The position numbers were made by a program, and so were the translations under genes. A DNA stretch of 64,000 nucleotides from Mangifera indica (lineage: Eukaryota; Streptophyta; Magnoliopsida; Sapindales; Anacardiaceae), in the NCBI RefSeq assembly GCF_011075055.1, contig NW_025401098.1, forward strand, positions 620,001-684,000. The letters are read 5' to 3'. Below, in pieces: positions 1 through 11,826 of the stretch. Below the pieces are notes generated by a model, which saw only the letters and a list, made by a program, of their open reading frames with translations, did no database searches and was not told where the DNA came from. Position 1 is the stretch's first letter. Each line of letters begins with the position of its first letter.

Positions 1-1640
1 AATTTCTCAATTAACCTGTACATCAAAAATTTCACCAAATCTCCACATCAATAAACCACATGTAAATCAGCAAAATAAGCACCAAATTATCAATAAACTA
101 GGAAAGCATTACATTAAATCAACATAAATTTCCCACATGCATCCAACCGCATATTAAATCAATTGTTATAGAATAACATATGGTCAAAATGTTCCCTTGG
201 TTAGCATCAATATAGTCATCAAAATACTATCTAATCCAATTAATTAGTTTATCAAAATATGACTGCATACATTAAAACATAACAATAATTAGTTCAAAAT
301 AATATTTAAACATTAGAACAAGCAAGATAATCGTCAAAGTCTAGTGGTTGTATTTTGAATTGGATGAGGAGCGGCTCTAGTCAACTAGAGAATGAGTGTG
401 ATTGAACCTTTAGTATTAGTCTTGAGTTGGGTTTTCTCTTATTAAAGCATAAGAACCATTTACAATTTTTTAAAAAATACCTATTTTTCTAAGCATTTCA
501 AGGTTGATAAGTTTTTTCTCTTAATGTTGGTTCATGCCCACATTGTGACACACTAAAGGCCTCAACAACAATAACTATCGTTGTTATAAAACCCCTTCAA
601 ACAATGTTTCTTTTTTAACTTTTTTCATCTAAGGTTGTATATTTGAATCTTTGTCCTAAAAAGACTTCACCATTAATTTTTGCGTTCTTAATTGATGCAT
701 ATTCGACTACCTCTTCACTTTCAGCCTCCAAACCTACCCTAAGCCTACTTACCACACAAGAAGCTAAAGAGTATGAATGTCCAGCAATGCACCATTCTAA
801 TGATGCCAACCTTCTTCATTTTTGACGCAAAACCACTTTTGGGTATAATCTCATTATATGCACCTAAGGTCTAAGTGAATGGTTTGCTCCAATTGATCCA
901 AAAGTGTAACTTTTGAAGCCCACTATTGGCCCAAACGTCCAAGACTCCTTTTTAAAGTCCAAAGAACTCAAAGTATGCCTTTAGTTGGTTTTGAACTAGA
1001 AGAGAAGATGGTTGCCTTAGTTAGGAAACAAATTTCCTACATTTAAGGAAAATGTGTACTATTTTGTCCTGTATTCATTAATTTGGGTATGGGTTTAGTT
1101 AATGATGGATGGCTTGACATACATTAGGGACTTTAGTTGATTTTATATTAATGTTGTTAAGCAAAGTGTACCATTGTCATCCATGTCTTCTATATAAAGG
1201 AGTGAGCCTTCATTTGTAATTTTTGGTTGACATTTTAAAATCGTTGGATGGTTAACTTCCGGCCATCGAACGATGGTGATTTCATAGAGCTTTTGAAGCC
1301 TGTGACTTAACAATTTAGATCCATATATTTTCTGGTGAAAAAGTGATCGGATTTCAGTGAATTCAATGCATGAACATCACAGTTTTGGGTGAAAAGCTTG
1401 CCATTGAAAGTCGATCAATTTCATGCGAATTCAGTGGAATCTTTTATAACTAAACATGCATCTCATATCCGGAATTCATCCTAACATGACTCTAGGCATC
1501 AATTTCACAAAATTACAATGAATTCATCAATAATTAAAACAAGTTTGTACACATTTATATTAAAAATAGGCATTGTTCATGGTAATAATTTCTAAACTTG
1601 CTTCAGAATCATGTTTATGTCACCAATATCACAGTCAAAC
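1..1640. other. No gene recognised; AT-rich, with one TATA-like site
   Basis: I see no credible coding region. A TATA-like string (tatataaagg, 1191-1200) precedes a mildly GC-richer stretch and resembles the promoter of an LTR or a small host promoter. No coding region follows it that I can identify. The part just below 1650 may be the leader or gag region of the minus-strand retroelement whose primer-binding site lies at 1652-1662, but I recognise no Gag protein motif in it. Confidence 0.4.
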
Positions 1641-1651
1641 ATATAAATCAA

Positions 1652-1662
1652 GCTCTGATACT
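1652..1662 (-). other. Retrotransposon primer-binding-site scar (initiator tRNA-Met type)
   Basis: The minus strand reads AGTATCAGAGC followed by TTG. This is the usual plant LTR-retrotransposon primer-binding site, complementary to the 3' end of initiator tRNA-Met, with one change in the first bases. In such elements the 5' LTR ends a few bases before this site, so about 1668-2080 would be LTR of a minus-strand element. I could not find its partner LTR. Confidence 0.5.
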
Positions 1663-1667
1663 AATGT

Positions 1668-2080
1668 TAGTGGAAACAAAAAAGGTCCAAAATCATAGAA
1701 AAGCATACTCGGATTCGATAGCTAGAATACTAATGATGATTGATGATCCGATGTGCTCCAATTAGAAATCCACAATACACTTTGCTTGATTTGCTTTTCT
1801 ATTTATTGTGAAGTTTTTACAAATGAAAAGAAACAGTATATTGAGAGTTATGAACCCAGGAGATCACCCTAATGGAAGTTACGCAATTTTATTAAAATGG
1901 TAGTGTGGCAGTTAACTTCAATAACTGCTAAAGTCACTAATAAGGGTTAATAATATTATTTTTTAACCCTAATAGATCGGGTCAACCCATCATGAGTGGA
2001 TTGGATCCAATATTAACAATGAAATTCTCAATGTATAAAATAACAAACAATTAAAATTGAATGAATTGAATACCATATAT
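1668..2080 (-). repeat. Probable LTR fragment of the minus-strand element
   Basis: This block lies directly upstream (on the minus strand) of the primer-binding-site scar at 1652-1662, where a 5' LTR is expected. It has no coding potential. The LTR start was not located and there is no second copy in the window, so the assignment rests on position only. Confidence 0.3.
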
Positions 2081-2089
2081 CTATGGCAT

Positions 2090-3250
2090 TACAGGTTAGG
2101 CTATATAGGACCAAAATACATATCAAAACTTCTCAAAGAAGGAGTTTTGCAATCATTTAACTTGCAATCCTATAATGAATACAAGTCATGCTTATTAGCC
2201 CTTCTATAATTTCTTCCACTTCTTTATCCACTAGCATCTATTCATCATCCTTAAAGCTACTTGTAACTATAAGGTATACAATTGCTTTTTCTTACACTTA
2301 TGTCTAAAGGCATACTTTTTATTACACGAAAAACATAGGCCCTTGGCTTTCCTTTTCATCTATGTTTTTGTTAGTTAAAGTTCTATTGTTTTTATTGGTA
2401 TTAAATGGATGTGGTTTTGATAGGCTTGGTGTAAGAAGAAGACCAACATGGTTATTGGTCTTAATCAATTCAAGCAATGAAGAAGTCGTATGAAGTTGGG
2501 TGCTAGCCTTATAAAGTGATCCTAGGTAAGATGCTATTAGTGGTGGCTTAGGTTGACCCCATATAGTGGTCATAGTGATTTCTTGCAGTTTAGCAAGTGA
2601 ATATGCCTCTAATAATGTCTTAGGTTAAAACATATGAATCCACATCTAAAGGGCATCTACCATGCTAGATATATGGTCTTTTCTAACTATATAGCTCTTA
2701 GATATAACACATCAAAGGTATCGAAGTAAGCTTGCAAGGAACCTATCTGTCTCAAGTTTTGTAAGTTTGACAGCAAAGCATCAAAGGCATGTGCACATAT
2801 TCTTCCCATGTCACCGTATGAGCTCCTCTATGATACATAAGCCTCTGGTGCCACTAAATTGTCTTGCCTTCCAAATGCAAGGCAACAACCTTCACCTAAT
2901 TTTCACGAGTGGTACTATCTACTTTAAAAAAATATTCTACTCAAAAAAGCCAACTATCAAAATCCTCACTACTAAACCTTGGAAATTCTAGCTTTGTTGA
3001 TCATCCTCATAATGCTTTAATGGTCATCGTTGAACTTCTTTCTTTATTAGTGAGATCACCATTTTCTATTTGGTGAAGATCTCTAACTATTACACACTGA
3101 GTCCTGCTATTAGCCTTTTGATTTCCTCCATCAAATCTTTAATCAACTCTTTGAACAGCTTCTATTGCCAAATCTTAAATCCTTGTATCTAGTATATGAG
3201 CTCCCAACTTAGCTCCTAGTTTGTGGTACCTTCCACCATCGCAAGACCAA
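2090..3250 (-). pseudogene. Ty3/gypsy gag remnant
   Basis: Read on the minus strand with frame changes, this resembles a plant Ty3/gypsy Gag. A segment near 2960-2840 has the family pattern FSSEDFDSWL, then LEGKTI and WHQRL, and a longer open stretch follows at 2573-2322. A zinc-knuckle-like motif (CFSCNKKYAFRHKC) can be read near 2330-2280. Gag normally coats the RNA genome in the virus-like particle. Stops and frameshifts are frequent and no protease or reverse transcriptase follows below 2090, so this is a truncated relic. The primer-binding site at 3252-3264 lies directly upstream of it. Confidence 0.6.
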
Positions 3251-3251
3251 T

Positions 3252-3264
3252 ATTCTGATACCAA
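3252..3264 (-). other. Primer-binding site of the minus-strand gypsy remnant
   Basis: The minus strand reads TTGGTATCAGAAT, one mismatch from the standard initiator tRNA-Met site. It lies directly upstream of the gag remnant at 2090-3250. The bases just outside it (TTGCATCA on the minus strand) end in CA, as an LTR end would. Confidence 0.55.
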
Positions 3265-3265
3265 T

Positions 3266-4320
3266 TGATGCAATTTGCTAGGAAAATCGAAATAAATTTA
3301 AAGAGATAAATAAAAATTCGTAGAAGAATAAGTAAAGAAGACGATAAATAAGACATTGCATCAAACACACATTGTTTGAATTTTTAATTTGTTTTTATGT
3401 AACCAAATATAATTGTTGCCATATCAGCTTACAATTTATTAAAAAATGAATTCAAATTGCATGAATTGTCCTTGCCTCTCCCTCATTTCCAAAACGACAA
3501 CATTTTACCCTTTCATGAGTCATGTCATAACGACGTCATTTTTATTGTCCTCAAAACAAGGTGTCTCAAGTAAGTGACCACTAGCCCACGACGTCATGTC
3601 ATCCCTACAGTTCAAATATGCAACAAAAACCTCCAAAGAAAAAAATGAGAGGACGATGGTTGGTTAGCCTGTGGGAAAAAGTGGAAAGGTTAAAATAAAA
3701 AAACCTTTTTACCTTTTTACTTGTTTCTCTCTGAAAAGGGCCTCTTTTAAAATATATACTAAAAAATAATTATAAATTGAGGGGATTTATAAAAATAACC
3801 ATACCTATCACCAATAATATTCGTATTCGAGTTTGATGAAATTTCCTTTATATATAAACTCAATTCCAAGTTTGATATGGTCTAAGCCTCTTACCATTTT
3901 AGGGCTAAAGTAACAATCAAATGTCACAAAGACACAATGGACAAGATATGCAAAAGGATGAACAATCACCAAAAGAGATTATTTGTAGAGATTTATTTTC
4001 GAATCTTTTGGAGTTAAAATGCTTCAAAATGTATTTGTGTATTGGCTCATTTAGCAATACTATGTCAAATTAGTTGAGGAAACTCTATTAATGAGTTTTG
4101 ATTTCATTTTGAGATGTAATCACCAAACCCACTCTCCAAAGACATTTCATCTTTAGTGTGACATAGAGAACAAGATACACATTCTTTTAACAAAAGGTCT
4201 ATGACATTTGATAAATATATTTGAAAATGTCACATAGGGAGACAACAATGAAGACATTGTAAAGCTAGAATACTATAATGTTTACATATGATTTTTTTTT
4301 GGGTAAATTTTAGGTATGGT
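3266..4320. other. Unassigned; possibly old LTR sequence in its first part
   Basis: No gene is visible. The first several hundred bases sit where the 5' LTR of the minus-strand gag remnant should be, but I found no second LTR for comparison. The rest is AT-rich sequence without recognisable features. Confidence 0.35.
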
Positions 4321-4323
4321 ATT

Positions 4324-5590
4324 TGTTAGACCCTTGATCTTTAAATGATAATAAAAAAATAAGTTAAAAATGCTAACATGTCCAAAGAGTGTATTAAAGC
4401 ATTACAAAATAAACAAAGTATAAAATTTTCAAGGTAAAAATAAGATGGAATTGGACTGAAGATAATAAAGTCATGCATTTGTCATACACCTCCCATTCAG
4501 CCTTTTGGAAACTTGGCTGAAATTTAAAGAGAAAACTGCATGCCCAGCCATGCAACATTCTTCAAGTTATGCCAACCTTGCAAGAACATTCCAGTCATGC
4601 TAGCTATATTTCCAACCGTGCTTCTTCATGAATTTGCAGTTATGCTCTTTACTTCTTCAATCATGCTTTAATTGTGCCAACTATACCCTTTGTAAAATCA
4701 AGCTAATACATCAACCTTGCACAAGTCAACATAGAAGCCATTCAAGCTTCTAGAATTTTTACAAAACAAAGAAATGAAGCAAACCACTCATGCTTAGTGT
4801 ATTTAAAGCTATCTATTGGGAACTCTGATCGAGGTTAACTTGGCCATAAAATTAGATGCCAACCATGCTCTTTAAACATGCTGATCATGCCTATAGAATT
4901 TTAAGAGCAAAACGTCATTTTCAACAGACAAACAGCTAATTTTTTTTTAAGGTGACTCAGCTCAATGGAAACATTGCTCGACCCCATCACTCATGCTCTA
5001 TAAATTGAGCTCTATTTGAAGAGAGGAGGGTTACATACAAGAAAGAAAAACGAAATAAAGAAAATCTTGCCATTCTCCTTTATTGCTCATTCTCTACTTC
5101 TCTCCAAATCTCTTGCTAAGCTTGAACTCATATATTTGAAAGTATATTTGTGCAAAACTCATACTTCCGACCTTTGTGAGGCATTTAAAACTCAAAACTC
5201 TATATTTCAATCACTTGTAGATGAAACCCTGTATCAACCAGTGTATTAGACATAATCCCAAATAAACTAAGTGTAAAGAAGTTTTTCAAATAATAGTGAA
5301 ACTCCAAGGCAATTTGCTTAGAGAAGTAAACATAAGAGACTTGCAAGAGAAAGCTCTAAACCATTATAAATTGAGTTTTTCTAAACTCTACTCTTTATTT
5401 AAGCTCTTATTAATTATTTGTTGTTCGTTGATCATGTGCATTAAATTGTTCACACTCATTTATTTGGTTGAAATTGGTAATTTGATTAGTACTATGTATA
5501 AATTTGGTTTGTTTAAAAGAATTCATCAGCAGTTATTTTTCTTAAAAAACCAATTCATAATGCGCCCCACCTTCTAGGTTCATTTCGACC
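4324..5590 (+). repeat. LTR-like block with TATA box
   Basis: The block opens with TGTTAGACCC, an LTR-like start. It has a TATAAA at 4999-5004 inside ctctataaattgagctc, followed by transcribed-looking sequence, and ends near a C-rich string (gcgccccaccttctagg) like the end of some plant Ty1/copia leaders. I found no partner LTR, no target duplication and no internal coding region. Two short open frames (5016-5249 and 5296-5577) look like chance ORFs. A non-LTR origin cannot be excluded. Confidence 0.3.
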
Positions 5591-6239
5591 ATTCAAAAGG
5601 GTTTTTTAGTATTATTAGGTATAAATTTGCAAAAAGTAATAAAGACAAACATCCTGTAGCTAGAAGATGACTTGTCCCAATTTAACAAATACCCACCAGG
5701 ATAGGCATGTGAAGTCTATAGTCAAATCATTTGGAAAGACAATTTCTCCAATTACAATTAGGTTGGTGCTAGCCTAAAAAAGAAAAAACTAAGGTGATTA
5801 AATACAACCTAATGGACTTTTCATTGGTATTTTAACTAACAAATATAATATTAATAGGACAAATTTGTGTTTACCTCTATATTGTCAAATTTCTTGTTTT
5901 AGCTATAATATATGAGACACTACATAATTTGGGGAGTTCGGTGGTTTTAATCAAAACTCTCTCATATGGTGAAACGGATGATAAGAAACACCTGTATGTG
6001 GAAAAAGGCAAAAATATATTGTATAAAAGGGTGATGAGTTACTTAACGATATTTTAGTGTAATTGCTTAACTTCTCATTAATATATTGATAACTCATTAA
6101 CATCTATTATCAAACAACTATAAACATCATGTTAGTTTAAATTGTTTTTAAAAGGAAAATCAATTATTATGATGATCTATTAGAGCTCTAAAGGTGTTTG
6201 AACAGACAATCAATAAGATGGTGTCTTAAGTGTCTAATG
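5591..6239. other. No feature recognised
   Basis: AT-rich intergenic sequence. I see no gene, repeat or transposon end here. Confidence 0.5.
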
Positions 6240-6247
6240 ATGTCAAC

Positions 6248-7817
6248 CAAGGATTGAATAATTAGATCGAACTGGCCAATTGAACCGACCGAACTGTGAA
6301 CCAACACTGTAGATGGTTTCTGTAAAAGACAGAACCATTTTAAGTTTAAAATCGGTTTGGGCAACGGTCAAACCGTTGGTTCGCACCTAAATCGCGGTCT
6401 AACCCGGTTTAGGTGGTTCCAGTTCAAGGTTTTATATAAAATAAAAGTTTTATTTTTTTTCTTCATCCTTGCCATTCATGTAAGACTTCAGTTGCTGCAA
6501 GAGACGGCTTTCTCTAACTTTACAAGTTTAAACCGTCGTTGATTCATGTTGCAAGCTTTCACACCATTGATTCAAGTTTAAATCTTGCGCGCAGAACTTC
6601 ATTTGCTACAGTTGCTGCAGGCTCCCAAGACAACAGTGAATAATAATAATAATAATACTGTTGGTTTAAATTAAAAGGTTTGTTTTATATTATGTTTGTT
6701 TAAACGCTTATTGTACAGTGTTTTTTAAATTTCTTTCTTCTAATAATTTGGTCAAATAGTGCACAGCAAGTCAACATTGTAATTTTTTACATTTTAATTC
6801 AACAGGTTTTGGCATTTGGTGCTTGTTAATTTGTGTTATGGCCATGATGCTAGTCAATTTGTGTTATGATTTTTGGTGTTTAATAATAGGTTAACTTATT
6901 ATTGTTAATTTGTAATTGACTTAGTATTTTTGTCAATTCAATATGTTATTGTTAATTTATAATTGATTTATTGTTAATTTGTAATTTTATATTACAAATT
7001 TGTAATTTTATTATGTATCTGTATTGAATGTCTAGACTGAATGTATTTCATTCGTAATGTGGTTAGTTTCCAAAAATTTGGAAGTTGAATATCAATCTTC
7101 TATGATACCCTATCTATATATAATAAACCAATATATGAAATAAACCAATATAGGACAATTTATAATGAATATTGTTATAAATAACGGATATTGAAATACT
7201 TGCATAAATACTTGATTTTTAGGGTGAAAGAAAATAAAATATTCAACTATATATTTTCTAGATAATGCTAATGAAGGGGATGTTATAGAAGTTGAACAAA
7301 TGATGGAGGGTGCAACAGGAGCAGTGATAAGATCTTTTATCATTAGTGATGATAATGAAGAATGATCAATTACTCATTTATTAAACTTTATATTAGACGA
7401 ATTATGTTTTTAATATGTTTTGTTAAATATTGAATTGAATATTATTTTATCAATAACGGTTATATTGGTTGGTTGATGTTATAGTTTATTTAATGCATAT
7501 ATTATAATTGTGTTTTGTTTAGGTGTTCAATAATACATATGTTTGTTGAATTGGATTTTTTTAATGCATATCTTTTGTTTTGATGCAAAGTTAATAGTTA
7601 TTACTTATTAAATTTATGTTCAATAATACATATATTTTGTTAATTGTGAAAAGTATGCATAACATAAAATTTAGTATGTAAAACATATGTAATTAAACAT
7701 AATTTTTTTAAGTTATTACATAAAACTATAATTCCAATCGAACCGACCAGTCTAAATGGTTCAACCGAAACCAGTATTCAAAATGGCTTTTACTCTTGTC
7801 CGGTTCTAAAACCCTTG
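6248..7817 (+). mobile_element. Internally deleted hAT transposon (element A)
   Basis: The element is bounded by a perfect 8-bp target duplication, ATGTCAAC at 6240-6247 and 7818-7825; 8 bp is the hAT length. Its ends are imperfect inverted repeats (CAAGGATT on the left, CAAGGGTT on the complement of the right). Both subterminal regions are rich in aaccg/cggtt motifs. Inside, 7262-7365 on the plus strand reads as a short open tail with an acidic end, like the C-terminus of a plant hAT transposase. The catalytic region and BED finger are absent, so at about 1.57 kb it could move only with transposase from elsewhere. The boundary evidence is strong; assigning the tail to a transposase is inference. 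Confidence 0.75.
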
Positions 7818-7825
7818 ATGTCAAC

Positions 7826-8315
7826 CACAACATTGAACAAGACTTAACCCTAGACTAGTTCGTGTAGCAAGATTATTCCCTCTATCAAGAGCACCCAAAC
7901 CTGGTATTCCCAATGATGCCATATCAACGCTTCATCATTTCTATACCTATACATACTACTATCAAAATCTATAGTATTTTGAATATAACAAACTAATATT
8001 TATTTATTTGACTATTACAGATCAAATATGAAATAGTACCATTCTCTTAATAAAAAAAAGCTAGTATATTTTATAATTTGCAAGTAAAATTTGCTGAATT
8101 TTTGTTTCAAGCTTAAAATATAATTTTTAGCCATCGGGCTTCGTTTTCCTGGGATTGATTTAGGGTGAGCCTGAATTAAGTTGAAAGAGTACCCCACACC
8201 TGAGGAATTAAGAGGTGGTACTGTTGACTTCCCAAACTTTAGGGGTTAAACTAATTTTTTCCCGTTTATAAGTGAACACGTTACAAACACGCTCATGACA
8301 GCACGTTGTGTTTTC
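7826..8315. other. No feature recognised
   Basis: Short intergenic stretch between two hAT-derived elements. No gene or repeat was found. Confidence 0.5.
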
Positions 8316-8323
8316 GATTGAAA

Positions 8324-8655
8324 TAGGGCTGGATTCGAGCCGAGCCAGCTCGAGCTCGAGCTCAGCTCGGCTCGATTAGAGCCCGAAACGAGCCAGGCTC
8401 TGCTCGGCTCGATCGAGTCGAGCTGGCTCGGATTGGCTCGGTTGATTTTTTTTTAATATTTTATACAAAACGGCATCGTTTTGATTTATATATATATACA
8501 AAACGATACCGTTTTGATATGAAAAACAAACCGAACCGAGTCGTAAACGAGCCGAACTGAACTCGAACCGAGCCAAGATCAGCTCGAATAGAACTCGAGC
8601 CGGCCATAAAAAAACCGAGCCGAGCCCGAGCTCGGCTCGGCTCGAATCCAGCCTA
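8324..8655. mobile_element. GC-rich hAT-type MITE
   Basis: The left end TAGGGCTGGATTCGAGC and the complement of the right end TAGGCTGGATTCGAGC form a near-perfect terminal inverted repeat. The flanks gattgaaa (8316-8323) and ggttgaaa (8656-8663) match at 7 of 8 positions, fitting an 8-bp hAT target duplication. Each arm is made of repeated gctcgagctcgg-type units. The centre holds two short palindrome-like blocks with aaaacg and cgtttt arms. At 332 bp with no coding content it is a non-autonomous element. The 66-residue open frame on the minus strand is a by-product of the arms. Confidence 0.8.
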
Positions 8656-8663
8656 GGTTGAAA

Positions 8664-9198
8664 TGAGAGAGTAAAGAAGTTCTATAAAGTTAAAAGACGC
8701 AATCCGACCCCTTAAGGTATGGTATAATTACAAAATACCCATAAATTGTTGTAAACTAACAGAATCCCCCCATTATTAGTGAGCCATTCAAGAACCCTTA
8801 GATATTGATCCCCATAATTTACTTTTAACACTTAAAATTGAATAACGAGATAATTTAAAATTTTGCACCCTGGAGGATTTTCTGTTACTGGAGTAAACAT
8901 CAGAGGAATTAACTCTAGTTGAAAAAGTGAGAAGCTTTGTTATTATATACGCTAGCGAAATAGATAACTGTTTATAAACATCTCACTTGTTATATTTCCA
9001 GTTTAATATGAGAGATGGGATGAATAATAGAAGAATTGTAGGCATACAAGTCATGTATTCAACAAGCAAAGAGAGTTTGCTTCCCACAATTCATGACCAG
9101 AATACTCAATTCAACTATTCTCCTAAGCAAGCAATAAAATCTACCATCTATAACAGGCAAATATGTGATTGGAAGTTGCAAGAAGCAATTCCCATCAC
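8664..9198 (-). other. Downstream flank and probable 3' UTR of the SINAT gene
   Basis: This lies downstream of the SINAT stop codon on the minus strand. The first few hundred bases after the stop are presumably 3' UTR. I could not choose a polyadenylation site. The open frame at 8987-9397 on the plus strand is antisense to exon 3 and is not believed. Confidence 0.45.
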
Positions 9199-11811
9199 TT
9201 ACTGTTCTTTCCAAATTCTACCAGTCACTCTAAGCTTCAATTCTTTCCGGTCACCACCAGAGAAGAATAGGGCCATGTTTCTATGGATAATGAGACCATC
9301 AAAACTGTCACGCACCTTTCTGTGGCTGTCCCTTATGCTCCTAGGCACTCCTTGCCATGTCATCTTCCTCCCATTACCGCCAACTTCCAGACTGTAGCTG
9401 TAGTTTTTGGTCTCATTATCATCACCCATGAAACGCAAGAATGCTATATAGACAGGAGAAATACCAAGCTGGAAGGCTTCAAAATGCAGACAGAAGAACT
9501 GACCAAAGCAACTGAAAACCTATAACATGGAAAAAGAAATCCAATCACATACGTGAAAAACTTTCAGAAAATTTTAAACAGTTAAACTAAATCCTTGATA
9601 TTACCTACCGTATAATCATATAAAGAATACTATTGCCAGTCCATAACAGAGAATAAAAACCTAGTAAAAGTCTACTGTAAATCCAGTATTGCCCTTTTTA
9701 CAAAACCAACATCAGAATAACAAACTGAGGTCATTTTTTTGCAGATAATCAACATAACAATTCCATTCTTAATAAGACCCAGTATTAATACAAACTTGCT
9801 TTACATTCATCAAAACAAGTACTTGCCATAGAAATCGAAAAAACAACGAAATCTTTTTTGCCATGAAGAGCCAATAACTATGAATAAGAATCACAATATA
9901 CCGTTAACATCCAAGTGGCATTCTCAACCTCGTGAGGATTTGCTTTCACATAACGATGGTTGAAAGTACTGCCATTGTGCATGTCAACTTTGTGATCATC
10001 TTTCAAATGAGAAACCAAATAAGGAATATCACCCATGACTGTACATTCTGATCCTGCATAAGGACAGTTAAAAGGTCTAAAGACACACTGGGATTCGTGT
10101 TTCAGCTTGCTGTAATATGGATATATGCCTATGCACCCAAAACTCTGATATTTACAAGGAAGCTCAAGAGATGCAGCCACCTTCTCTAGTGCAAGGCATC
10201 TGATGTTGCCAAGTTCATGCCTGCAAGTAGGGCATCGATTGTGCACCCTGGGCTTACAACCAGAACACAGCGTGTGCCCATTTGAACACTGCAACAACAA
10301 ATAACACCAACATGGACAAAACAAACATTTAGTTTAACTTAATGTTCTCTTAAATCAATAGCTTAACACAAGTAACCAAAATTGCCTACAATATAGCTTC
10401 ATTGCAAACTGACAGATTTCTACAGAAAATTTTATTCAAGAATCTTCATACAATATCTATTTCCATCCTGTTTCAAATCTCCATTTCACTACCATGCTTG
10501 ACTTCATAATATAACTTCTTATATTTGCCAAGGCATAATCAATTGAAAAAAAAAAAAAAAAAAAACCTATAAGGGGCCTTTAGGAGATGAAATAATTTCT
10601 TAAGTCATACAAATTCAAATATTATTTGGCAGGATGTGTTGGTGGTAGTCATTATTGCTGTAGTAACCAAATGCAAAAATCTCAAGCTGGCAAGAATATT
10701 TAGCAAGAACAAAGATTCATAAAACAAAATGGGATAATAAAACATTGATAAGTTAAGATAAAGTGTCCTATCAGAAGAAAGGTAAGGTAACTAGCAATAA
10801 TTTGATATTACCTACTACACATGATGAAAAGAGTTTTACTTAAAACAATGTTGACCATAAAGTGTCCTATCAAAAGAAAGGTAAGGTAACTAGCAATAAT
10901 TTGATATTACCTACTACACATGATGAAAAGAGTTTTACTTAAAACAATGTTGACCCAAACCAATATTAGCATTTACCAAACACCGAGAGTTTCTAGGAAC
11001 TGCATAAAATAGAAAGGTCTTCAATCAAATGGGATGCAAAAATCTCAAGCTGGCAAGAATATGTAGCAACAACAAAGATTCATCAAACAAAATGGGATAA
11101 TAAAACATTGATAAGTTAAGATAAGTGTCCTATCAAAAGAAAGGTAAGGTAACTAGCAATAATTTGATATTACCTACTACACATGATGAAAGGAGTTTTA
11201 CTTAAAACAATGTTGACCCAAACCAATATTAGCATTTACCGAACACCGAGTGTTTCTAGGAACTGCATAAAATAGAAATGTCTTCAAACAAATGGGATTC
11301 ATCAAAATTACTTCAAAAATAAGAGATTGGTGTAAGAATTCTTTAAGTTTGAAAGGTAAGAGTTCATTTAAATTGATCCACCAACTTGAAAGATATTTTG
11401 ATCGGATAACATTAATATGGTAGGTAACAGTATCACATCAAAAGAAAGATCAGGTGAAAAACATTAATGTGATGATAGCAAAATAATGTGACAACAAGGA
11501 GTACTACATAAAAAATATGTATTAGATCAAAACAATGTTATCATTCAGCAAACACCAAGTTAGTGTTATCATCGAAAATATAAATGAAATTAACAAACCT
11601 GATGAATAGGAGGGTACATGGCATTTAAGCATACAGGACATTCTAAGAGTTCACGGACACTACTAGACACAGTCACATTGGGCTTAAGAGCAGTTTGAGT
11701 AGGATCAACCACCGAAGGCTCCCTGATATCCATCATATCCTCACTTTGAGGAGGATCAATAACCTCGGGTTTGTTACGTAGATCATCATAAAATGGATTC
11801 CCAGATGCCAT
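9199..11811 (-). CDS. SINAT: SINA/SINAT-type RING E3 ubiquitin ligase
   Basis: Spliced gene with coding exons 11599-11811, 9902-10288 and 9199-9519 (stop at 9199-9201). Introns have GT-AG ends, all joins are phase 0, and the product is 306 residues, close to the usual 305-325 for plant SINAT proteins. A C3HC4 RING finger uses C58, C61, C72, H76, C79, C82, C90 and C93. Two SIAH-type zinc fingers follow (C116, C123, H135, C139; C146, C153, H165, H170), then a TRAF-like substrate-binding and dimerisation domain (about 172-306) ending in VTGRIWKEQ. Exon 1 splits the RING between its second and third cysteines. The family passes ubiquitin from an E2 to target proteins and acts in auxin, light, stress and autophagy pathways. 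Every metal ligand is present and there are no internal stops, so it appears functional. The exact paralogue is not determinable here. Confidence 0.95.
10670..11290. repeat. Local duplication inside SINAT coding intron 1
   Basis: A block starting with caagctggcaagaatat occurs at about 10683 and again at about 11045. Within it, a roughly 94-bp unit starting near tgtcctatcaaaagaaagg occurs three times (about 10768, 10863 and 11126). The tail with cgaga/gtttctaggaactgc occurs twice. The copies are very similar, so the duplication is recent. It is wholly intronic and does not touch the splice sites at 10289 and 11598. Confidence 0.85.
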
Positions 11812-11826
11812 GCTTGTACAGCCAGT

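Noticed and set aside
8987..9397. 136-residue plus-strand open frame
   Set aside because: It is antisense to the 3' UTR and exon 3 of SINAT; the minus strand is clearly the coding one.
10541..10565. SINE or processed retrocopy tail
   Set aside because: There is an A-run of about 20 bases in the intron, but no pol III A/B boxes upstream and no target duplication was found.
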